From: Polyangia bacterium
GTDB taxonomy: Bacteria; Myxococcota_A; Polyangia; Polyangiales; JAUICN01
Length of the DNA: 64,000 nt
Assembly (NCBI GenBank): GCA_030427835.1
Contig: JAUICN010000004.1
Coordinates: 186,001-250,000 of the forward strand
Reading direction: 5' to 3'
Shown in pieces: positions 58,575-64,000 of the stretch. The notes beneath the pieces were generated by a model. That model ran no database searches and was not told the origin of the DNA. It saw nothing but the letters and a program-made list of their open reading frames with translations. Positions within the stretch are counted from its first letter, which is position 1. Every line of letters begins with the position of its first letter. The position numbers and the translations under genes are program-made.

Positions 58575-59402
58575 ATGAATGTCAACAACGCAAGCTCCGG
58601 GACCGATGGCCCCCTGACCGTTCAAGAACTGGGCCATCACAAACTGGGCCATGGGGTACAGCTGTGGACCTTGAATCGCCCCCAACGCATGAACGCGCTT
58701 TCCGCTGGGTTAGTCGCCGAGCTTACCCAGCGTGCACGGGAGATGACTCCGGGTCCAGCTTGCCGCGCGGTCATTGTGACCGGGGCCGGGGATCGCGCGT
58801 TTTGCGCCGGGGCCGACCTCAAGGAGCGGGCGGGCATGGGCCGAAATCAGGTCATCGAAACCCTGAACACCTATCGCGCTTGTTTGGACGCCATCGATGC
58901 CATGCCGGTTCCGGTCGTTGCCGCCATCCAGGGTGTGGCCCTCGGCGGTGGGCTCGAGCTGGCACTCGCCTGCGATTTTCGAGTGGCACGATCCACGGCG
59001 GTGCTCGCTCTCCCTGAGGTGACCCTTGGGATCATTCCTGGTGCCGGCGGTACCCAGCGCCTCACGCGTCTGGTGGGAGAGGCGCGGGCCAAACAGTGGA
59101 TTCTGCGGGCAGAAAAACACAACGCCCAGGACGCGTTTTCCTCAGGAGTTGTGGATCATGTGGTGGACGAAAGCGAAGACCTCATCGTGGCCACCCTTCA
59201 ATGGCTTGCGCCCATGCATCGGGGCGCACCCCTGGCCGTGAGCGCGGCACTGCAAGCCATCGACGCCGGTGGGGGTGTGGAGTTGAGCGAAGGGCTGGAT
59301 AGGGAACGGCAAGCCTACCTAATTACCCTGGACACCCAGGACCGGCTTGAGGCGCTGGCGGCGTTCCAGGAAAAGCGCCCGCCCAAGTTCCGCGGTGAAT
59401 AG
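58575..59402 (+). CDS. Enoyl-CoA hydratase/isomerase family protein
   Basis: The enzyme hydrates 2-enoyl-CoA in fatty-acid or branched-chain oxidation. The 275-residue protein has LNRPQRMNALSAG, the oxyanion-hole loop AFCAGADLKER, the Gly-rich GVALGGGLELALACDFR and PEVTLGIIPGAGGTQRLTR. The two catalytic Glu seen in crotonase (in GGGLELA and LPEVTLG) are both present, which supports hydratase activity rather than another crotonase reaction. The pattern is close to methylglutaconyl-CoA hydratase. The frame opens at 58425, but the ATG at 58575 avoids overlap with the divergent gene. No other beta-oxidation gene is adjacent. Confidence 0.9.
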   Translation: MNVNNASSGTDGPLTVQELGHHKLGHGVQLWTLNRPQRMNALSAGLVAELTQRAREMTPGPACRAVIVTGAGDRAFCAGADLKERAGMGRNQVIETLNTYRACLDAIDAMPVPVVAAIQGVALGGGLELALACDFRVARSTAVLALPEVTLGIIPGAGGTQRLTRLVGEARAKQWILRAEKHNAQDAFSSGVVDHVVDESEDLIVATLQWLAPMHRGAPLAVSAALQAIDAGGGVELSEGLDRERQAYLITLDTQDRLEALAAFQEKRPPKFRGE

Positions 59403-59414
59403 GCCTAAGGATTC

Positions 59415-60269
59415 CTAGGCTGGAACCGCGAGCCCTTCGTCCAGCAGTTGTTGATTGAGGTGGATGCCGTTTTTCGCCAGGGACGCAAACGACATTTCCT
59501 TTTTGGAATACATCACATGGGCAATGTAGCGACCATACTTGTCGGTACGCCGCGTCTGCAGGCAGAGCTGGGGGCGATCTGAAAGCGCTCGTTTCACAAA
59601 CTCCGTGGCGCGCTTGCCCTGTGCGGTCGCCCCCGGCGGCGTGTCCACCCCAGCCAATCGGATCCGCTCCTTCTTCAGCACCCCAAACCCAAGATCAAAA
59701 GTCACGATCAACGTGTCGCCGTCCACTACCCGATCCAGGGTGGCCCCGTACACGTACCGCGGCTCCAGGGGGCGTTTCAGGGCAGGTGCCTTCGAGGACC
59801 TGTTGCGATTTCGTTTCGCCGAAGCATGCCGTCGGTCCGCAATCGCTTGCACCAGGCGCGCGACGGGCAATCGGCCTTCTGAGGCAAAGGAAGCGTACCA
59901 GTCCCGCTGTTCCTGGTTGGGCAACGCAAGTAACGTGCGGTAGTGGGACCAGGTAAGGTGCGTATGCGTAGGTAGCGCATCAAACGCCTGAGCAAACGCC
60001 ATTGCTCGGTACAGCGTTTGGTGGGGAACTCGAAGGTCCTTGGAGAGCATCCGGATCCTCCTGTCCCCATGGGAGGACCCGAGTTCAAGGCGAGCCTGGT
60101 TGAGCTGCTGGCCAAGGTGCCAATGGGTGTTCACGACGACCTGCCGCGTGACCGTTTCAACTTGAGTTTGTCCCCGGGCAAGAACCATCTGAAGGCGCGC
60201 CAGTAGAGATTGGTAAGCTGGCGTGTTTGCGGGCGACTTTTGCGAAATACTTAAATGATTTTCGGGCAT
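59415..60269 (-). CDS. DUF1016N-thermonuclease fusion protein
   Basis: The 284 residues join two parts. Residues about 18-150 match the N-terminal domain of DUF1016 (YhcG) proteins: VVVNTHWHLGQQLNQARLE, MLSKDLRVPHQTLYRAMAFAQAFD, LTWSHYRTLLAL. After a basic linker (KRNRNRSSKAPALKR) a staphylococcal-nuclease fold follows (about 165-284): VVDGDTLIVTF, RIRLAGVDTPP, GKRATEFVKRAL, DKYGRYIAHV. The two Arg of the nuclease site (in RIRL and YGR) are present, but the Glu that follows DTP is Pro here. In place of the usual DUF1016 nuclease domain this protein thus carries a different nuclease. A defence or mobile-element role is plausible. A perfect palindrome lies just upstream of the ATG. Confidence 0.8.
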   Translation of the reverse strand: MPENHLSISQKSPANTPAYQSLLARLQMVLARGQTQVETVTRQVVVNTHWHLGQQLNQARLELGSSHGDRRIRMLSKDLRVPHQTLYRAMAFAQAFDALPTHTHLTWSHYRTLLALPNQEQRDWYASFASEGRLPVARLVQAIADRRHASAKRNRNRSSKAPALKRPLEPRYVYGATLDRVVDGDTLIVTFDLGFGVLKKERIRLAGVDTPPGATAQGKRATEFVKRALSDRPQLCLQTRRTDKYGRYIAHVMYSKKEMSFASLAKNGIHLNQQLLDEGLAVPA

Positions 60270-60287
60270 CGTTTCATGAAATCAAAA

Positions 60288-60303
60288 TTCGCCCTAGGGC
60301 GAA
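60288..60303. promoter_or_regulatory. Perfect palindrome upstream of the DUF1016N-nuclease gene
   Basis: TTCGCCCTAGGGCGAA reads the same on both strands and starts 19 bases before the gene's ATG on the minus strand. It is in position to overlap a promoter or block ribosome entry, so an autoregulatory operator is a fair guess. AGTCATTT (60305) and AAATGACT (60382) form a further inverted pair nearby. Confidence 0.5.
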
Positions 60304-60336
60304 AGTCATTTGTCGCCACGAAATGCTCCGTCAAGG

Positions 60337-60429
60337 AATCGAACCTGGGTCAAATCCCCTGCGAGGTCTGCCAACATGCGTAAATGACTGAAATTACTTC
60401 AGGCACGCGCTTGAAATCGAACGTGGGTC
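60337..60429. repeat. Two copies of AATCGAACnTGGGTC, 78 bases apart
   Basis: The 15-mers at 60337 and 60415 differ at one base. On the minus strand they read GTTCGATT, like a tRNA T-arm, and the spacing is near a tRNA length. I could not fold a full cloverleaf or find a matching acceptor strand, so a degraded tRNA or attachment-site remnant is only a possibility. Confidence 0.3.
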
Positions 60430-60494
60430 GTTTCCACGGGTTGTTTTCACGGGGACGTGGAAGACGGCTACCGGGGGGGGCTGGCGCGGTGCGG

Positions 60495-61346
60495 TTAGGC
60501 TTTTCTGGCCTGGTAGGCGGCGGCGGTGGAGCGGGGGCCCAGTTCGGTCCAGTCGAAGGTTTCGCTGTGTTTGAGGGGTTGGTCCCTGGAGGTCAGGACT
60601 TCGGCGCCTTCGCGAGTGACGATCAGGGTGTGCTCAAACTGGGCCGAAAGGGTTCGGTCCTGGGTGCGTACCGTCCAGTCGTCAGATTCCAACACGCATT
60701 CGTAGCCGCCCAGGTTCACCATGGGCTCAATGGTGAAGATCATGCCGGTTTTCATTCTCCGCCCGGTCCCCGCGGTGCCGTAGTGGGGAATTTGCGGTGC
60801 ACTGTGGAACTCTCGGCCAATGCCATGGCCCACGTAGTCGCGCACCACCGAGCACCCCCGGGATTCGGCAAGGGCCTGGATGGCGGCCCCAATGTCACCG
60901 ATGCGAGCGCCGTGTTTCACCTGGGCAATGCCCACCTCCAGGCAGGCCCGTGCGGTTTCGGTCACAAGCTTGGCTTCCTTAGAAGGTTTTCCCACGTAAA
61001 AAGTCACGCTGGTGTCGCCGTGAAATCCCTTCTTTGACGGCAGGTAGGTGGTCACATCCACGTTCACAATATCGCCGTCCACAAGCGTCACTGCTTTGTC
61101 GGGAATACCGTGGCAAACCACGTCATTGACGCTGGTGCACACGCTTTTGGGGAACCCCCGGTAGTTGAGCGGGGAGGGGTAGGCGTCGTGGGAGGTAATG
61201 AACTGGTGCACCAGGGTGTTGATGTCCTCGGTGGTCATGCCCACCCGCAGGTTCTCATCCACATGAACCAGGGTGGCCGCCGCCAACTTACAACTCGCAC
61301 GCATCTGTTCCACCGCCTTGCCCGACAAGATTTCCACTGCACCCAT
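60495..61346 (-). CDS. map: Methionine aminopeptidase
   Basis: Map removes the initiator Met from new proteins. The 283 residues have the pita-bread fold and all five metal ligands in order: Asp in DGDIVNVDVTT (two Asp), His in GHGIGREFH, Glu in FTIEPMVN and Glu in QFEHTLIV. The substrate His in VVCHGIP is also present. It is of the type I class without an N-terminal zinc-finger extension. The C-terminal tail of about 30 residues (DQPLKHSETFDWTELGPRS) is longer than usual. The ATG at 61346 is preferred to an upstream TTG at 61376 that would overlap the Rieske gene. Confidence 0.95.
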   Translation of the reverse strand: MGAVEILSGKAVEQMRASCKLAAATLVHVDENLRVGMTTEDINTLVHQFITSHDAYPSPLNYRGFPKSVCTSVNDVVCHGIPDKAVTLVDGDIVNVDVTTYLPSKKGFHGDTSVTFYVGKPSKEAKLVTETARACLEVGIAQVKHGARIGDIGAAIQALAESRGCSVVRDYVGHGIGREFHSAPQIPHYGTAGTGRRMKTGMIFTIEPMVNLGGYECVLESDDWTVRTQDRTLSAQFEHTLIVTREGAEVLTSRDQPLKHSETFDWTELGPRSTAAAYQARKA

Positions 61347-61365
61347 GGCCCAATGGTGCAGAGCC

Positions 61366-61752
61366 TTATTGCCCAACGCAACCCAAGAACACGCGCCGTT
61401 GCCGAACTTCGAAGGGTATCGCTGTCAACCGTTCTCCCGTACAGGGGCCTGCGGTGCAGAGTCCATCGTTCAATCGGTACTCTGCGCCGTGGGTGTGGCA
61501 CATCAGGCGTTGTCGTCCTGGCGTCATCAGTGTCACATGGGGTGGCCCCAGGGGAACCGGAATGTGCTGGCACTCGTTGAGGTAGGCCACCACACGGCCC
61601 TGTTCGTCCCGGCTAAGGATGGCGTATTGGGGGCGTTGGCCCGGCCTTCTACCCCGCACAAGCACGCAGAGGGTACGGCCGGGTTCAATATCCTCGAGGG
61701 CAATGCCCTCGTCACTCGGAGCCGTGGCCCCATCCACGTCGGGCCCGCTCAC
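61366..61752 (-). CDS. Rieske-type [2Fe-2S] protein
   Basis: The 128 residues form a small Rieske fold. The cluster ligands are Cys and His in NECQHIPVPLG (C-x-H) and Cys and His in LMCHTHGAEY (C-x-x-H), about 20 residues apart as in ferredoxin-type Rieske proteins. A further Cys pair (LCTAGPC) lies after. It is probably an electron carrier or an orphan domain. The GTG start overlaps the upstream gene's stop (GTGA), so it is coupled to the phosphoesterase. The longer open frame to 61827 would overlap that gene and was rejected. No oxygenase partner is nearby. Confidence 0.82.
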   Translation of the reverse strand: MSGPDVDGATAPSDEGIALEDIEPGRTLCVLVRGRRPGQRPQYAILSRDEQGRVVAYLNECQHIPVPLGPPHVTLMTPGRQRLMCHTHGAEYRLNDGLCTAGPCTGERLTAIPFEVRQRRVFLGCVGQ

Positions 61753-62408
61753 ACCCGTGGCTCCCCAACCTGCACAAGCTGCCGTTCGGGAAGCAACAGG
61801 CCCGTCAGGGGGCCGCCGTACACACATCCCGTGTCCAACCCGGTGGCATGCTCGTACGGCTGTAGCCCGCGAATAGCGTCATGCCCAAACACCACATGCT
61901 CCGGCCCGCTCCACCTGGAGGCCCAGGGCACGCCATCCTCAATCACCTTGGATCCGGTGCCGTCCGGGCAAATGGAGCGCAGGTTCATCAGCAAAAAAGG
62001 GTCCTGTTCCCCTAGGGGGATCCCGGGCATCACGCCCCCGTGCACCACCACCGTGTGGCAACAGGGCAGCTCCAACCAAAAGGGCAGGGCGCCCAGCCAT
62101 TGCCAGTCCTCCTCGGTAAACCTCAGATAGCTGGGGTCGGGAGGTGCCAGGCCCGGTTCCAACCGCACGCGCGCTCTCCAGCCAAGGGCATGGGAATCGT
62201 GGTTGCCCCGCACCGCCCGGATCCCCCGCTTCCGACAGTACCGAACCACCCCCAGGGAATCGGGCCCCTTGGCCACCAAATCCCCCACCATCACCATTTC
62301 CCGTTCCCCCACGGCCGGAGCCGCGCTCAGGGCCTGTAGGGCCCGCAAACAGCCGTGCACGTCCCCTACCACCAGGTGGCCCCCGCATTGTCGGTCCGCC
62401 CTAGTCAT
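61749..62408 (-). CDS. ApaH/PP2A-like metallophosphoesterase
   Basis: The 219 residues have the phosphoesterase motifs: GDVHG (metal ligands), GDLVAKGPDS, RGNHD and later VVVHGG and FGHD. The middle GDLV departs from the common GDxVD-RG only in ending AKGP. The family includes diadenosine tetraphosphatase ApaH and bacterial PrpE-type protein phosphatases; the length fits either. Its substrate is open. An unusually long insertion (about 85-130) is Trp-rich. It is upstream of and coupled to the Rieske gene, with a promoter probably in the 29 bases shared with bcp (divergent). Confidence 0.85.
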   Translation of the reverse strand: MTRADRQCGGHLVVGDVHGCLRALQALSAAPAVGEREMVMVGDLVAKGPDSLGVVRYCRKRGIRAVRGNHDSHALGWRARVRLEPGLAPPDPSYLRFTEEDWQWLGALPFWLELPCCHTVVVHGGVMPGIPLGEQDPFLLMNLRSICPDGTGSKVIEDGVPWASRWSGPEHVVFGHDAIRGLQPYEHATGLDTGCVYGGPLTGLLLPERQLVQVGEPRV

Positions 62409-62437
62409 CCTGCCCGCCTCCTGCTAGGCCTGGCCCC

Positions 62438-62902
62438 ATGCTCGCGGAGAACAAAAAAGCCCCGGCCTTCAGTCTGCCTTCCACGGATGGAGGCAAGCTT
62501 TCGCTCAAGGATTTTGCTGGAAAAACGCTCATTCTCTACTTCTACCCCAGGGACAATACCCCAGGTTGTACCACCGAAGCCCAGGAGTTCCGCGACGCCC
62601 TACCTGAGCTGCAGAAATTGGGCGCCGAAGTGGTGGGCGTAAGCAAGGACACCATCGACACCCACTGCGGTTTTCGCGACAAGCACAGCCTCACGTTCCC
62701 CCTCCTGACCGACGCGGACGGCAGGGTCATGGAAAAATACGGCGCCTGGGGAGAAAAAAACAACTACGGCAAGGTCACCGTGGGCGTCATTCGAACCACC
62801 GTGATCATCGGTGCGGACGGCAAGGTTCAGAAAATCTTTCCGCGCGTCCGGGTCAAGGGCCATGTGGACCGCGTGGTGCAAACCGTACGGGATCTGCAGT
62901 AG
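62438..62902 (+). CDS. bcp: Peroxiredoxin Bcp (PrxQ type)
   Basis: Bcp reduces hydroperoxides with thioredoxin as donor. The 154 residues have the normal length and start (APAFSLPSTDGGKLSLKDFAGKTLILYFYPRDNTPGCTTEAQEF). The peroxidatic Cys is in TPGC (near residue 44). The resolving Cys usually five residues later is absent (EAQ instead of EAC). The only other Cys is in THCGFRDKH (near residue 69), close to where PrxQ proteins of the alpha-3 type place theirs, three residues offset. So the enzyme may form a disulfide there or act as a 1-Cys type. It is divergent from the phosphoesterase gene and 7 bases before the site-2 protease gene. Confidence 0.93.
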   Translation: MLAENKKAPAFSLPSTDGGKLSLKDFAGKTLILYFYPRDNTPGCTTEAQEFRDALPELQKLGAEVVGVSKDTIDTHCGFRDKHSLTFPLLTDADGRVMEKYGAWGEKNNYGKVTVGVIRTTVIIGADGKVQKIFPRVRVKGHVDRVVQTVRDLQ

Positions 62903-62909
62903 CCCTCAC

Positions 62910-63593
62910 GTGTCCGCCGATACCCTCCAGAACCTGGCGCTCTTTTTGCCCGCCCTGTTTCTTTCCCTTTCCGTGCATGAGTTTGCCCACGCCTGGGCTG
63001 CCACACGCCTGGGGGACCCCACGCCAGCCGAACAGGGTAGGCTCACCCTCTCGCCCATGGCCCACCTGGATCCCATCGGTTCGTTGGCCTTTCCCATTCT
63101 TCTGCAAGTCACCTCCGGTGGCTTCTTTGGCTGGGCCAAGCCGGTACAGTTTCGACCCCATCGGTTCAACCGTGACGTTTCCATTCGCACCGGCACCGCC
63201 CTGACCGCCGCCGCCGGGCCCGCGTCGAATCTTGTGTTGGCCCTTTTGTTTGCCGTGGTCACCCGCATTCTTGTGCAAACGGGGGTGGGCCATACGGGCA
63301 ACGCCGCCCTGGCCATGATCTCCGAGTTTTGCAGCGTCATGGTGGGCCTCAACATTCTGCTCGCCGTATTCAACCTGTTCCCCTTGCCACCGCTGGATGG
63401 TAGTCACCTGTTGCCCGCGTCCATGGATTCCGCCAAGGCCTGGATGGAGCGCTACTCCATGATCCTGTTCATGGTGCTTTTCTTTGTTCCCTTACCTGGC
63501 CTGGGCGGCTCCCTTGGCTTCCTGGTCATCGGGCCCGTGGAGGCCTTGCTGAGCCACGGGATCTGGGCCATGGCCTTCGCCGGATTGCGATGA
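62910..63593 (+). CDS. Site-2 protease family (M50) membrane peptidase
   Basis: The 227 residues form a compact membrane protein with about six hydrophobic segments. The zinc motif HEFAHA (HExxH) lies in the first helix near residue 25 and the third ligand is the Asp in [10 protein letters not shown] (near 160). The pattern matches the short M50B-type site-2 proteases without a PDZ domain, which cut transmembrane segments of regulators. The GTG at 62910 is chosen because it is the first start after the bcp stop that precedes the first membrane helix. Substrates are unknown; no sigma or anti-sigma gene is adjacent. Seven bases separate it from scpA. Confidence 0.9.
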   Translation: MSADTLQNLALFLPALFLSLSVHEFAHAWAATRLGDPTPAEQGRLTLSPMAHLDPIGSLAFPILLQVTSGGFFGWAKPVQFRPHRFNRDVSIRTGTALTAAAGPASNLVLALLFAVVTRILVQTGVGHTGNAALAMISEFCSVMVGLNILLAVFNLFPLPPLDGSHLLPASMDSAKAWMERYSMILFMVLFFVPLPGLGGSLGFLVIGPVEALLSHGIWAMAFAGLR

Positions 63594-63600
63594 CGTCCCC

Positions 63601-64000
63601 ATGAACGCACCCACAACATCCGATCCCTCCCATGGATCCGAGCTCCCATCCGACGCCAGCCTATCGGACGCCAGCCCATCGGACGCCACCCCGTTGGACG
63701 CCACCCCATCGGTCCAGGATTCTGTGAGTCAGGGTTCCACGGCTCTGGATCGAAAGGACGCAGAAGCCGCTCTCACCCACAAACCCGGAGAAAACTTCCG
63801 CATCCAGTTGCCCGGCCTCCCTGGCAACGCCGAAGGGCCCCAGGCCGGGGGCACGGGGTTCGAAGGCCCGCTCGATCTGTTGCTTCACCTAATTCAGAAG
63901 CACGAGCTCAACGTACTGGACTTGCCCATCTCGTTTGTGACCGAACGGTACCTGGAATACCTGGAGCTCATGGAGGAGCTCAACCTGGACATGGCCAGCG
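63601..64000 (+). CDS. scpA: Segregation and condensation protein A (partial, cut at 3' end)
   Basis: ScpA is the kleisin that bridges the SMC heads in the bacterial condensin. Only the first 133 residues are visible. A Ser/Asp/Thr/Pro-rich N-terminal tail of about 60 residues is not typical of ScpA. The conserved start [35 protein letters not shown] follows at about residues 88-122, then [10 protein letters not shown]. The tail contains four 15-base repeats (63649-63708) encoding [15 protein letters not shown] and LDATP. It begins 7 bases after the protease stop, likely the same transcript. scpB and smc would be beyond the window. Confidence 0.93.
   Translation, partial: MNAPTTSDPSHGSELPSDASLSDASPSDATPLDATPSVQDSVSQGSTALDRKDAEAALTHKPGENFRIQLPGLPGNAEGPQAGGTGFEGPLDLLLHLIQKHELNVLDLPISFVTERYLEYLELMEELNLDMAS
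63649..63708. repeat. Four 15-base repeats in the scpA N-terminal tail
   Basis: Units TCCGACGCCAGCCTA, TCGGACGCCAGCCCA, TCGGACGCCACCCCG and TTGGACGCCACCCCA differ by a few bases. All are in frame and add (S/L)DA(S/T)(L/P). Confidence 0.85.

Noticed and set aside
60300-60430. A tRNA gene on the minus strand
   Set aside because: T-arm-like words are present, but no acceptor strand complementary to ACGGAGC and no D- or anticodon arm could be placed at the right distance.
1-64000. CRISPR arrays, rRNA genes, intact insertion sequences, prophage structural genes
   Set aside because: No regularly spaced direct repeats of 25-40 bases, no rRNA-like stretch and no transposase, integrase or capsid motifs were seen on either strand.

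Overview
The window is GC-rich, densely packed bacterial DNA that most resembles a member of the Myxococcota (the former delta-proteobacterial myxobacteria and relatives). Four things point that way: a large cluster of TPR, FHA/TonB and outer-membrane beta-barrel genes like the gliding (Glt/Agm) genes of Myxococcus; three Hanks-type Ser/Thr kinases with the GGMAE(V/I) glycine loop typical of the group, one with PEGA repeats; an FtsY with an N-terminal membrane segment; and many small lipoproteins of unknown function. I saw no rRNA, intact tRNA, CRISPR array or autonomous insertion sequence.

Layout. 1-1056: tail of an unknown gene and a HEAT-repeat gene. 1120-4545 (minus): ftsY followed by two outer-membrane beta-barrel genes. 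4687-7217: a barrel-like lipoprotein, an unknown membrane protein, a YraN-type nuclease-fold protein and a Cys-rich lipoprotein. 7314-30028 (plus): the main feature, a run of eight genes encoding TPR proteins of the GltC, GltD/AgmU and GltE/AglT kind, a small exported protein, an FHA-TM-TonB (GltG/AgmX-type) protein, a TPR lipoprotein, a 3480-residue AgmK/GltI-like TPR protein and a membrane Ser/Thr kinase. 30025-36422: tsaE, a 167-base hairpin element, carB, greA, an RluA-family pseudouridine synthase and a lipoprotein. 36466-42607: a soluble kinase, a DsbD-alpha-like lipoprotein, prkA, an ECF sigma factor and a rhodanese-MoeB fusion. 42633-49372: small lipoproteins, a zeta-toxin module in visibly more AT-rich DNA, and the N-degron genes aat, clpA and clpS. 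49456-55004: a CobA-HemD fusion, a cyclophilin lipoprotein, a glycosyltransferase and a methyltransferase. 55029-64000: a PEGA kinase, a pilin-like protein, an enoyl-CoA hydratase, a DUF1016N-nuclease fusion, map, a Rieske protein, a phosphoesterase, bcp, a site-2 protease and the start of scpA.

How the genes fit together. The barrel pair and the first TPR protein begin the mature chain in related ways: the larger barrel and the TPR protein share the motif QDMSF-x-x-DEVHPD. This ties the minus-strand barrels to the plus-strand TPR/TonB operon as one envelope-spanning machine. In Myxococcus the equivalent parts sit in two separate clusters (GltA/B/C and GltD-J). No proton-channel genes of the AglRQS/TolQR type and no GltJ homologue are in the window, so the motor must lie elsewhere or be different. 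The kinase gene downstream of the giant TPR gene, and the degenerate FHA domain in the TonB-type protein, suggest phospho-control, but this is inference.

Besides the Glt-like locus, the strongest non-coding signal is a hairpin element at 30575-30741 with 21-base terminal inverted repeats that include flanking CTAG. Shorter copies of its end occur at two other gene 3' ends.
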